From CAVUBL01 sp963837945 (lineage in GTDB: Bacteria > Acidobacteriota > Thermoanaerobaculia > Multivoradales > DATKCC01), in contig CAWIQD010000016.1 in assembly GCA_963837945.1 (NCBI GenBank), forward strand, positions 310,001-374,000: a stretch of 64,000 bases of DNA. Reading direction: 5' to 3'. Below are positions 43,606 through 50,965 of this stretch, in pieces (within the stretch, counting starts at the first letter, position 1; every line of letters begins with the position of its first letter). Under the pieces are notes generated by a model. The model worked only from the letters and a program-made list of their open reading frames with translations, searched no databases and was not told where the DNA came from. The position numbers were made by a program, and so were the translations under genes.

Positions 43606-44064
43606 ATGACCGAGACGACGCCCGACCGCATCCAGAAGACGATTCTGTTGCAGGCCCCCTGCTCGCGCGTCTGGCGGGCGCTGACCGACGCCGGCGAGTT
43701 CGGCGCCTGGTTCGGTGTCGCGCTCGACGGGCGGTTCGCCGTCGGCGAGGCGATCCGCGGGCACCTGACCCACCCGGGGCTGGAGCACCTGGCGATGGAG
43801 GTGACGGTGGAGCGGATCGAGCCCGAGCGGCTCTTCAGCTACCGGTGGCACCCCTACGCCGTCGACCCGGACGTCGACTACTCCGGCGAGCCCACGACCC
43901 TCGTCGAATTCCGGCTCGAAGAGGTCGCCGGCGGCACGCGTCTGACCGTCATCGAGTCCGGCTTCGACCGCATTCCGGCCGAGCGGCGCGACCTGGCCTG
44001 GCGCAAGGACTCCGAGGGCTGGGCGATCCAGCTGGAGAACGTCCGCCGCCATGTCGGCGGCTGA
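43606..44064 (+). CDS. SRPBCC (AHSA1-like) family protein
   Basis: 152 residues from ATG 43606, preceded by GGGAGG. The START/Bet-v-1-like fold is indicated by KTILLQAPCSRVWRALTDAGEFGAWFGV, the central strands MEVTVERIEPERLFSYRWHPYAVD and the final helix SEGWAIQLENVRRHV. AHSA1-type proteins in this setting bind small hydrophobic ligands and often sit with an ArsR regulator. Here the ArsR gene overlaps the 3' end by 14 bases. An operator at 43557-43604 overlaps the promoter and start of this gene. Confidence 0.9.
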   Translation: MTETTPDRIQKTILLQAPCSRVWRALTDAGEFGAWFGVALDGRFAVGEAIRGHLTHPGLEHLAMEVTVERIEPERLFSYRWHPYAVDPDVDYSGEPTTLVEFRLEEVAGGTRLTVIESGFDRIPAERRDLAWRKDSEGWAIQLENVRRHVGG

Positions 44065-44398
44065 GGCCGCCGCGCCGGCCCCGCGCCTCGCCGACGCGGC
44101 GCCCCTCTTCGCCGCCCTGGGCGACACGACGCGCCTCGGCCTCGTCGCCCGTCTCTCGGCGGGCGGCCCGGCGTCGATCTCGCGCTTGAGCGAGACGGCG
44201 CGGGTCTCGCGCCAGGCGGTCACCAAGCACCTCGAGGTGCTCTCCGCGGCCGGCCTGGTGCGCACCCGGCGCGCGGGCCGAGAGCGCATCTGCGAGCTCG
44301 AGCCCGCCCGCCTCGCCGACGCCCACGCCTACCTCGACGGCATCGCCGCCCAGTGGGACGAGGCCCTCGGCCGGCTCCGGCGGTTCGTCGAACGATAG
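44051..44398 (+). CDS. ArsR family helix-turn-helix regulator
   Basis: 115 residues, overlapping the SRPBCC gene. The winged helix-turn-helix is seen in LFAALGDTTRLGLVARLSAG, SISRLSETARVSRQAVTKHLEVLSAAGLVRTRRAGRERIC. There are no Cys residues in the alpha-3 metal position, so it is probably not a metal sensor. SRPBCC-ArsR pairs are usually autoregulated, and the ligand may be the one bound by the SRPBCC partner. The probable operator is the inverted repeat at 43557-43593. Confidence 0.92.
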   Translation: MSAAEAAAPAPRLADAAPLFAALGDTTRLGLVARLSAGGPASISRLSETARVSRQAVTKHLEVLSAAGLVRTRRAGRERICELEPARLADAHAYLDGIAAQWDEALGRLRRFVER

Positions 44399-44471
44399 AG
44401 GCCGTCCCGTGGCGGGCCGCTCCCCGGCTAACCGCCGCAGGCTCGCTCCGTACCTCATGTAGGGAGCGCCC

Positions 44472-44661
44472 ATGACCGACGACGAGAGAGCCGCCATCCG
44501 CGAGACGCGCGCCGGCAACCCGGACGCGTTCGGCGTCCTGGTGCCTCCTCCACGAGACCGGCCGCGCCGACGTCCGCCGTCAGGCCCTGTTCTGGCTCGC
44601 CCAGTCCGAAGACCCGCGGGCGCTCGACGAGCTCGACGCGATCCTCAATCCGACGAGGTGA
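44472..44661 (+). pseudogene. fused remnant: start of an ECF sigma factor joined to the end of a HEAT-repeat protein
   Basis: The ATG at 44472 begins MTDDERAAIRETRAGNPDAF followed by GVLV, the usual first residues of an ECF sigma-70 factor. After about 44542 this frame loses meaning. One base out of frame, LLHETGRADVRRQALFWLAQ and then SEDPRALDELDAILNPTR lead to a TGA at 44659-44661, a typical HEAT-repeat tail of regulators encoded beside ECF factors. I infer that a deletion removed most of a sigma-factor/HEAT-protein operon and joined its two ends. The remnant could still be translated as a short peptide, but it lacks the DNA-binding parts. Confidence 0.6.
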
Positions 44662-44710
44662 GATTGGAGAGCCGGCGAGGCGATCGGCCCCCGCCGGCTT
44701 CCGTTCGAGG

Positions 44711-45034
44711 TCAGGGCCGGCGCTCTTCCCGGATGACCGTGGTGGAGCCGCCGCCGCGGGCGGCGAGCGCGATGATGACGATGACCACCAGGGCGGCGAT
44801 CACGCCGATCGTGATCCAGAGCGGGTTGGTGTACCAGACCGTCCCGCCGGCATCGTCGTCGCCGACGTGGACGTCGATCTCGGGGCTCTTCCCGGAGGGG
44901 TTCGCCTGCGCCGGCGGCTGGCCTTGCTGGAGGCTCGCCTGGCGGACGACCGGTCGATCCGCCTGGGCGGCGGCCGCCGGAAGGATCGAGACCAACACGA
45001 GCAGCGTGGCTAGAACGGTGGCTGTGGCTCGCAT
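44711..45034 (-). CDS. small exported membrane protein with TVWYTNPLW...TTVIREERRP module, copy 2
   Basis: 107 residues from ATG 45034, which has AAAGGAG six bases upstream. A signal peptide (VLATLLVLVSILPAAAAQA) is followed by a hydrophilic Gln/Pro-rich part and the conserved module TVWYTNPLWITIGVIAAL, more hydrophobic residues, a Gly-rich turn and TTVIREERRP. The module matches that at 35264. It has its own sigma-54 promoter 57 bases upstream. The protein probably spans the inner membrane once after processing. I do not know the family; it could be an envelope-stress or signalling peptide. Confidence 0.8.
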   Translation of the reverse strand: MRATATVLATLLVLVSILPAAAAQADRPVVRQASLQQGQPPAQANPSGKSPEIDVHVGDDDAGGTVWYTNPLWITIGVIAALVVIVIIALAARGGGSTTVIREERRP

Positions 45035-45090
45035 GCTCTGCTCCTTTCGAGAGCGGTTCGGAGTCGTCCCCCGGCTCGTCCGCGGAAAGA

Positions 45091-45105
45091 GCAATCGACA
45101 TGCCA
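45091..45105 (-). promoter_or_regulatory. sigma-54 promoter of the small exported membrane protein gene
   Basis: On the minus strand it reads TGGCATGTCGATTGC: TGGCA, G at position 7 and TTGC, with 10 bases between GG and GC. One base differs from TGGCAC. Predicted start near 45079, leaving a 45-base leader to ATG 45034. It lies between the tRNA-Ala gene and the small membrane-protein gene. Confidence 0.65.
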
Positions 45106-45150
45106 GAGCCTCGGAGGCGACCGCGAGGCCCAGCGACATCGGAGAGGAAT

Positions 45151-45226
45151 TGGTGGAGCAGAAGGGATTCGAACCCTCGACCCCCACGTTGCGAACGTGG
45201 TGCTCTCCCAGCTGAGCTACTGCCCC
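45151..45226 (-). tRNA. tRNA-Ala (anticodon CGC)
   Basis: The minus strand folds into a complete 76-base cloverleaf. The acceptor stem GGGGCAG pairs with CTGCTCC and includes the G3-U70 pair that identifies tRNA-Ala. The D-arm is AGCTCAGCTGGGAGAGC, the anticodon stem CCACG/CGTGG holds loop TTCGCAA with anticodon CGC (reads GCG), and the T-arm is GAGGGTTCGAATCCC. The 3' CCA is encoded. A promoter lies at 45242-45270. Confidence 0.96.
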
Positions 45227-45241
45227 ACCGGCAGGGCGGCG

Positions 45242-45270
45242 AGTATAGCCGTCTCGACGGTCGCGGGCAA
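45242..45270 (-). promoter_or_regulatory. sigma-70-type promoter of tRNA-Ala
   Basis: On the minus strand TTGCCC (45270-45265), a 17-base spacer and TATACT (45247-45242) precede the tRNA by 15 bases. The -10 is one base from consensus. Confidence 0.7.
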
Positions 45271-45277
45271 CGGTTCC

Positions 45278-46583
45278 TCAGGCTCCGGGCGGCGGGCTGT
45301 CGCTCCCTTCGGGCCCGGGCTCGACCAGGCCGGCCAGCGTCACGCCTTCGAGGCCCCGGCTGCGCTGGCGCTCGACCCGGGCCGCCAGGTCGTCCAGCCG
45401 GCGCTGGAGGCCGTCGCCCAGGGGCTCGAAGATCCTGCCGCTCCGGGCGTCGTAGGCCGCGAGCACCCGCTCCACCGAGAGCTTGTGCGGCGGCTGGGCG
45501 AGGAGGTAATCGCGCTCGCGGCCCTCGGTGGTGCGGAGGATCCCGGCCTCGAGCAGCGGCTCGAGGATCCCCTCGAGCTGATCCGGGGGCACGAGGAGCC
45601 GGTCGGCGAGCTCGTCCTGACCGGTCATCGGTGCGCCCTCGGCGAGCCGCGAGGCGAGCGCCACGCTCGCCGCCAGGCCGATCCAGCGTCCCTGGAGGCG
45701 GCGCTCGGGCCCCGCCCCGTGCGCGAGCGCTCCGAAGTGCTGGGCGCAGTACGACATCTCGCTGCCGTAGAGGATGATCGTCCAGGTGACCTCGATCGAG
45801 ATGGCGAAGAACAGGACGAAGGCGAAGCGGCCGTAGACCGCGCTCGGATTGGTCAGCAACCCGACGTAGAGGCTGAAGCTGCGCCGCAGCAGCTCGAGCA
45901 GGATGGCGGCGGCGAGGCTGCCGACCGCGGCGCAGCGCAGCGACACCCGGGTGTAGGGCACCAGCCAGTAGAGCATGGTGAGCCCCAGGAGCGTGCCGAG
46001 GAACGGCAGAAGGTTGAGCGCCACCGAGCTTCTCGAGCAGCTCCCGGCCGAAGCGCTGGCGCAGGATGAGCAGGCTCGAGAAGGTGGCGCCGATCAGCAC
46101 CGGCCCCCAGAAGACCAGCAGCGTGAAGGAGAGCAGGCGCACCCGGTAGGGCCGGCGATGCGAGACGTTCCAGATCCGGTTGATCGTCTCCTCGACCGTG
46201 CCGAAGGCGAACAGCGCCGTGCCGAAGAAGAACAAGATGCCCCAGCCCTGGAGGTGCTGGGCCTGGTCGAGGAACTTCTGGAGCTGCTCGGTGACGGTGG
46301 CCTCGTGGTAGGGCAGCACCTGGACGAAGAACTCGAGGCTCCGCTCCTGGTAGGCGGTGAACACCCGCGCACCGATGAACGAGAACGCGGCGAGCAGCGG
46401 GATGAACGAGAGGATGGTGACGTAGGCGAGCGCCGCCGAGGTGAGGATGACGCCGTCGCGGTGGGCGCGCCGCAGGGTGAGGAGCGAAAACCGGCCGAGG
46501 CGCCCGGCGGAATCGACCCAGGGCCGGAAGGCAGGTTCCCTGGACAGCGCCCGGAGGCGTTGGAGAAGAGGGAGGTCGGTCAT
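45278..46583 (-). CDS. BrkB/YihY family membrane protein, interrupted by a frameshift
   Basis: ATG 46583 starts MTDLPLLQRLRALSREPAF. The first frame gives the BrkB N-terminus: DGVILTSAALAYVTILSFIPLLAAF, then GWGILFFFGTALFAFGTVEETINRIW and LLSFTLLVFWGPVLIG, up to RQRFGRELLEKLG at about 46025. The next frame continues with VALNLLPFLGTLLGLTMLYW, VPYTRVSLRCAAVGSL and GLLTNPSAVYGRFAFVLFFAIS. A cytoplasmic, winged-helix-like tail (about 90 residues) finishes at 45278. One extra base near 46025 accounts for the shift. BrkB proteins are inner-membrane proteins of unclear role, sometimes listed as RNase BN by mistake. Confidence 0.82.
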
Positions 46584-46675
46584 GGCGCGGATCTTGCTCG
46601 CTTCTAAGGGTTGATGCCCTGCGACTCTACCATCCGCTCCGGCGCGGGCCGCTGGCAAACCTGAGCCCGGCGTGA

Positions 46676-46681
46676 TAAGAT
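46676..46681 (+). promoter_or_regulatory. -10 box of the glycine-zipper protein gene
   Basis: TGATAAGAT (TG-n-TAAGAT) is an extended -10 element at 46673-46681. A weak TGGCAA lies 17 bases upstream. It gives a start near 46688 and a 50-base leader to ATG 46738. Confidence 0.45.
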
Positions 46682-46737
46682 TTCCGTCTTCTACAGGGCC
46701 TTCGACCGAAGGCCTCGACATCCCAGGAGGTAAGCCC

Positions 46738-47097
46738 ATGGCCAATGCACGTGAGACTTCGAATCCCGTGGCGGACGTCCGCCAGAAGGTGACCAAGCTG
46801 GCCGCCGACGCCCAGACCAAGTTCCAGGACGTCTCCAAGGACGTACGCCGCGGCGCCGAGCGCGCCTCGGAAGAGATCAAGAAGGGCTACGAGCGGGCGT
46901 CGCAGAGCGCCCGCGAGAGCTACGACGACGCCTCGCGCAGCGTGCGCAAGGGGTACAAGAAGGTCCGGAAGGACTTCGACGGCCTGAGCAAGGACGTCAA
47001 CGAGTACGTCCGCGACAACCCGGGCAAGTCGGTGCTGATGGCCGCCGCCGCCGGCTTCGTGATCGGGCTGCTCTTGCGCGGCGGTCGCGACGAGTAG
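46738..47097 (+). CDS. DUF883/ElaB-like protein with C-terminal membrane anchor
   Basis: 119 residues, with AGGAGG ten bases before the ATG. The first 85 residues form a long amphipathic helix rich in Lys, Asp and Ala (KVTKLAADAQTKFQDVSKDV, EEIKKGYERASQSAR). DNPGKSVLMAAAAGFVIGLLL then forms a single hydrophobic C-terminal helix followed by RGGRDE. DUF883 proteins such as ElaB and YqjD sit in the inner membrane and bind ribosomes in stationary phase; that role is known for the E. coli proteins only. Its neighbour is another small membrane protein, six bases downstream. Confidence 0.85.
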   Translation: MANARETSNPVADVRQKVTKLAADAQTKFQDVSKDVRRGAERASEEIKKGYERASQSARESYDDASRSVRKGYKKVRKDFDGLSKDVNEYVRDNPGKSVLMAAAAGFVIGLLLRGGRDE

Positions 47098-47103
47098 GTC
47101 GCC

Positions 47104-47358
47104 ATGTCCGCCGGCTTCGTACCGTCCGAGCCCACCGCTCACGACGTGGTCGACGAGCTGATGCCCGAGAGCTTCGAATGGGAGCGCCTGGTGCGCACCT
47201 ACCCGGTGCCCGCCCTGCTGCTGGCCGCCGTCGGCGGCTTCATCCTGGGCCGCAGCCGCGGCCGGCTCGTGGTCGGCGCGCTCGGCTCCTTCGCCGCCGC
47301 CCGGGTGACCGACGAGGTCAACCGGGTGCTCGGCGAGGACGTGCTCGAACCGGAGTGA
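47104..47358 (+). CDS. small membrane protein of unknown function
   Basis: 84 residues, six bases after the DUF883-like gene. It has one or two hydrophobic stretches (VPALLLAAVGGFILG and LVVGALGSFAAAR) joined by an Arg-rich turn (RSRGRL), and acidic ends. I see no known family. Being translated right after the DUF883-like protein suggests a shared envelope role. No independent promoter was found. Confidence 0.7.
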   Translation: MSAGFVPSEPTAHDVVDELMPESFEWERLVRTYPVPALLLAAVGGFILGRSRGRLVVGALGSFAAARVTDEVNRVLGEDVLEPE

Positions 47359-47499
47359 GCGGCCCGCTCGCTCCGGAGCGTCGTTTCCCCCGGCCGGATT
47401 GACGCGCACCGCGGGTGGCGTCCGGGCCAACGTGGCGCCGGGGCCGGCGAGGCGGGCCCTCGGGGGTCCGGGCCGCCGATCCGGCCGGCACGCGGCGGG

Positions 47500-47505
47500 T
47501 ACAAT
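47500..47505 (+). promoter_or_regulatory. -10 box giving a leaderless or nearly leaderless transcript
   Basis: TACAAT at 47500-47505 predicts a start at 47512, within three bases of the GTG at 47515. No ribosome-binding site can be seen upstream of that GTG, in keeping with leaderless translation. Confidence 0.5.
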
Positions 47506-47514
47506 CCGCTCCGC

Positions 47515-48345
47515 GTGCGCACGATCTTCCATATCTCCGACGTCCACTTCGGGCCGCCCCACCTTCCGAGGGTCTCCGAGGGAGTCCTCGATCTGATCGG
47601 GCAGCGCCGCCCGGACGTGGTGGTGCTCTCCGGCGACCTCACCCAGCGCGCCCGGCCCGAGCAGTTCCGGGAGGCGCGCCGGTTCGTCGACCGCATTCCG
47701 GTGCCGACCGTGGTCGTGCCCGGCAACCACGACGTGCCGCTCTATCGCTTCTGGCAGCGGATCTTCGACCCCTTCGGCGCCTACCGCCGCGGCTTCGCCC
47801 GCGAGCTCGAGCCGGTCTGGCGGGACGACGAGCTCCTGATCATCGGGATCAACACGGCGTTCAACTGGACCTGGAAGGATGGACGGATCACGCTCGGCCG
47901 CCTGCTCGAGGTCGGCGGCTTGCTCGAGAGCGCGCCCGACGGCCTCTTCAAGGTGGTCGTCGCCCATCATCACCTGATCCCGCCGCCCAACTTCGGCACC
48001 CAGCGGGTGCTCGCCAACGCGTACGAGGCGATCGATCTCTTCTCCTCGTGCGGCGTCGACCTGATCCTGTCCGGACACCTCCATCAGGCCTACATCGGCA
48101 ACTCCGAGGAGTTCTACCCCAAGGGGCGCCCGCCGGTGGTGATTCTGCACTCGGGCACGACCACCTCGAACCGGGGCCGGATGGGGGAGCGGGAGACGAA
48201 CACCTGCAACTGGATAGAGGTCGGCCCGGAGTCGATGACCGTCTCCCACCTGCGCTGGCACCCGGAGCTCGAGCGATTCGCCGAGCACAGCCGCCATCTC
48301 TACCCGCGCCAGGAGCGGGTGCCGTACACGACGGAAGGGCTCTGA
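47515..48345 (+). CDS. calcineurin-like metallophosphoesterase
   Basis: 276 residues starting at GTG 47515. The binuclear metal site motifs are complete: SDVHFG (D-x-H), VVLSGDLTQRA (G-D), VPGNHDVPLY (GNH-D/E), VVVAHHHLIP (H) and LSGHLHQAYIG (GH-x-H). The closest known group is the CpdA/cyclic-nucleotide or general phosphodiesterase type. There is no signal peptide, so it is cytoplasmic. A TACAAT box lies just upstream. The substrate is uncertain. Confidence 0.92.
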   Translation: MRTIFHISDVHFGPPHLPRVSEGVLDLIGQRRPDVVVLSGDLTQRARPEQFREARRFVDRIPVPTVVVPGNHDVPLYRFWQRIFDPFGAYRRGFARELEPVWRDDELLIIGINTAFNWTWKDGRITLGRLLEVGGLLESAPDGLFKVVVAHHHLIPPPNFGTQRVLANAYEAIDLFSSCGVDLILSGHLHQAYIGNSEEFYPKGRPPVVILHSGTTTSNRGRMGERETNTCNWIEVGPESMTVSHLRWHPELERFAEHSRHLYPRQERVPYTTEGL

Positions 48346-48479
48346 GCGGCGCCCGGTCACCGCTGCCGGGCCCTCGCCGCCGCCCGGAGCACGGGATATC
48401 ATCTCGCCCGGGCGATCCGCGACGCGAGCCTGCGGTCCGCGGGGTCCCACCACCGGTCGGCGACGAGGGGAAATGAACG

Positions 48480-48749
48480 ATGAGCGACTACGACAACGAA
48501 GAATGGGTGGCGGTCAAGGTGGTCGAGGACGAGGAAGAGGCCGACCTGATCCGGGGCTACCTGCGCAACGAAGACATCCCCTGCAACCTGGAGTCGCAGT
48601 ACTCCCACGAGTTCCCGGCCCACGTCGGTCAGCTCGGCGTGGTCGAGGTGCAGGTGCCGGCGAGCCTGGCGGAGCGGGCCCGGCGCCTGCTCGAGCGGCG
48701 CGAGGCGGAGTTCGAAGACGACGGGGAGGAGGCCGAAGGCGGAACGTGA
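48480..48749 (+). CDS. DUF2007 family protein
   Basis: 89 residues. The DUF2007 pattern is clear: WVAVKVVEDEEEADLIRGYLRNEDIPCNLES, then a second half QLGVVEVQVPASLAERARRLLERRE. It is thought to be a signal-transducing or regulatory domain related to PII-type folds, but no activity is proven. The acidic tail overlaps the GTG of the kinase gene (GTGA), so the two are coupled and it may be a partner of that kinase. Confidence 0.9.
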   Translation: MSDYDNEEWVAVKVVEDEEEADLIRGYLRNEDIPCNLESQYSHEFPAHVGQLGVVEVQVPASLAERARRLLERREAEFEDDGEEAEGGT

Positions 48750-50965
48750 CGGAGCTCGCGAGCGGTGACACCGTCGGGCGCTACCGGATCCTCCGGCCCC
48801 TTGGCGCGGGCGCCATGGGCGTGGTCTACCTCGCCCAGGACCCGCAGATCGAGCGGCTGCTGGCGATCAAGACCGTCCGGCCGATGGAGGGCGTGCTCGC
48901 CTCGAGCCCCCAGGTCGAGGAGCGCCACGAGCGGCTGCTGCGCGAAGCGCGCACCGTCGGCCGCCTGATCCACCCCAACATCGTCACCCTGTTCGACGCC
49001 GGCGACCAGGACGGCTTGCTCTACCTGGCGTTCGAGTACGTCGAAGGGCCGAGCCTCGACCAGCGCCTGCGGGCGGGCGAGCCGGTCACCCTGGCCGAAG
49101 CCCTGCGCATCGCCCGGGAGGCGGCCGAGGGCCTGGCCTATGCCCACGCCCGGGGCGTCGTGCACCGCGACGTCAAGCCCGCCAACCTGCTGCTCGCGGC
49201 CGACGGCCGGGTCAAGATCAGCGACTTCGGGATCGCCAAGGTGGTCGGTCAGGCGACCGAGCTCACCATGACCGGCACGGTGGTGGGGAGCCCCCACTAC
49301 CTCTCGCCCGAGCAGGTGCGCGGCGAGGACCTGGATGGCCGGAGCGACCTGTTCTCGCTCGGCGTCGTGCTCTACGAGCTGCTCGGCGGCCGGCGCCCGT
49401 TCGACGGCGAGACCCTGACCACCCTCGTCTATCAGATCCTTCACCAGGAGCCGCCGCCGATCGAGCTGCGCCCCGAGCTCGGACCGAAGCTGGGCGAGAC
49501 CCTCGCCCGCCTGCTGGCCAAGGACCGCGACGAGCGTTTCGCCGACGGCCGCGCGCTCGCGGCGGCGCTCGCGGAGCTCGAGCGCGAGGTGCCGGCCGGC
49601 CTCCTCGCCGCTCCGGCGGTGCTCGCGAGCGACGTCGCGCCGACCCGGCTGGTGACCCTGACCGGTGCCCTGCCGGCGGCGGCCGCCACCCGTCCCGCCG
49701 AGGTCCCGGGCGAGCCGGCCGCCACCCGGCCCCCGGCGGGCGCCGCTCCGCCGCCGCCGCCCGGGGCGCCGGTCGCCACGGCGCAGCCCGCCGGCGCGCC
49801 GGCCGCCGGCCGCTCGCGAAGGCTCCTCGTGGTGGCGGGAGTGGCCCTGCTGCTGCTGGCAGTCGCCGCGGGAGCGGCGGTCGTCGTCGGGCTCCGGGCG
49901 TGGCACCGGATCTCGGCCGCCCGGGTCGCGGCGCTCGAAGCGGGCGCGGCCTCGGACGAGCCGGCCGGCCCGGCGCCGCCCGCGGACACCGGCTCGGCGG
50001 TCGCCCCAGGCCCGGTCCAGGGCCCGGTCCAGGGCCCGGTCCAGGCGCCGGTCCAGGTGCCGGCCGGCAAGGGCGCCGAGAAGACGCGGGAGGCTCCGGG
50101 GCCGGCCGCCGGGAGCCCTCCGGGAGCCCCATCCTCGGGGTCGCCCAAGGCGCCGGACCGGGCGTCGAGCCAGCCGGTGCCCACGCCTCCGGCGCCCTCG
50201 CCCGCGCCCCGGTCCGCCCCCGCGCAGGACCGGTCTTTGCCCCGGCCGCCGGCCGCGACCGGCTCGGCCGCCGAGGAGGCCGCGAGCGCTGCCGCGTCGA
50301 TTGAGCCGGCCGGGCCCGAGCCCCTCCGGCTCCGCGAGGCGGCGCGCGAGGACCCGGCCCTGCGCCGCGAGCTCACGGCGATGAGGGCGGAGAAGGCGGC
50401 GGGCGAGGAACCGATCGACCAGCGGCTCGACAGCGGCCTTTCGCTCGCCCTTCAGGTCCAGCCCCGGACCGCCTTCGTGCTCCTCGACGGCACGGTGATC
50501 GGCCGCGCCGCCGAGCACGAGCCCGGCCACGATCCATATCTCCTGCCCGGGGCGGGCACCTACCTGCTCAAGCTCAAGAGCCCGGGGATGGAGGACTACC
50601 GCGTGCTGGTGCGGGCGAGCGCCGCCGGGCCGGCGACCACCGTCGTCTCCGCCCGCCTCCAGCCCGCCAAGGCCGCCGAGCTCGACCTGGGGGACCTCGA
50701 GCTCCACCGGGTGCGCGAGGCGATCGCCTTCCAGGTCTATCCGCCGACGGCGGAGGTGCTGGTCGACGGGCGGCCGGTCGGTCGGGCCGAGCGCTACCCG
50801 GGGCGCTTCGCGCGGGCGGCCACCTGGCTGCGCCTCGATCCGGGCCGCCACCGGGTGAGCCTGGCCGCCCCGGGGTACCGGCGCCGGGATTTCGCCGTCG
50901 ACGTGAGCGCCGGGGCCGGCGAGGCGCGGGAGAGGATCGAGGTGCGCCTTGCGCCGGCCGAGTGA
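48746..50965 (+). CDS. serine/threonine protein kinase with membrane anchor and PEGA-like domains
   Basis: 739 residues from a GTG overlapping the DUF2007 stop. The kinase domain (about 10-275) shows GAGAMGVVYLA (P-loop), AIKTVRP (Lys), HRDVKPANLLL (catalytic loop), ISDFGIAKV (DFG) and SPEQVRGEDLDGRSDLFSLG. A Pro/Ala-rich linker leads to one membrane helix near 355-380 (LLVVAGVALLLLAVAAGAAVVVG). A second Pro/Gln/Ser-rich segment with GPVQ repeats follows. The last 170 residues are beta-rich PEGA-like repeats. The outside part may sense surface structures. Downstream M16 genes overlap and may be connected. Confidence 0.92.
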   Translation: MTELASGDTVGRYRILRPLGAGAMGVVYLAQDPQIERLLAIKTVRPMEGVLASSPQVEERHERLLREARTVGRLIHPNIVTLFDAGDQDGLLYLAFEYVEGPSLDQRLRAGEPVTLAEALRIAREAAEGLAYAHARGVVHRDVKPANLLLAADGRVKISDFGIAKVVGQATELTMTGTVVGSPHYLSPEQVRGEDLDGRSDLFSLGVVLYELLGGRRPFDGETLTTLVYQILHQEPPPIELRPELGPKLGETLARLLAKDRDERFADGRALAAALAELEREVPAGLLAAPAVLASDVAPTRLVTLTGALPAAAATRPAEVPGEPAATRPPAGAAPPPPPGAPVATAQPAGAPAAGRSRRLLVVAGVALLLLAVAAGAAVVVGLRAWHRISAARVAALEAGAASDEPAGPAPPADTGSAVAPGPVQGPVQGPVQAPVQVPAGKGAEKTREAPGPAAGSPPGAPSSGSPKAPDRASSQPVPTPPAPSPAPRSAPAQDRSLPRPPAATGSAAEEAASAAASIEPAGPEPLRLREAAREDPALRRELTAMRAEKAAGEEPIDQRLDSGLSLALQVQPRTAFVLLDGTVIGRAAEHEPGHDPYLLPGAGTYLLKLKSPGMEDYRVLVRASAAGPATTVVSARLQPAKAAELDLGDLELHRVREAIAFQVYPPTAEVLVDGRPVGRAERYPGRFARAATWLRLDPGRHRVSLAAPGYRRRDFAVDVSAGAGEARERIEVRLAPAE

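Noticed and set aside
44580..46880. A 766-codon minus-strand frame joining small membrane protein, tRNA and BrkB region
   Set aside because: It reads through tRNA-Ala and contains only the BrkB N-terminus as meaningful sequence; the rest is in the wrong frame.
50010..50064. Tandem 12-base repeats encoding Gly-Pro-Val-Gln as a separate repeat element
   Set aside because: They lie in frame inside the kinase linker and encode a Pro-rich spacer; they are part of the protein rather than a mobile or regulatory repeat.
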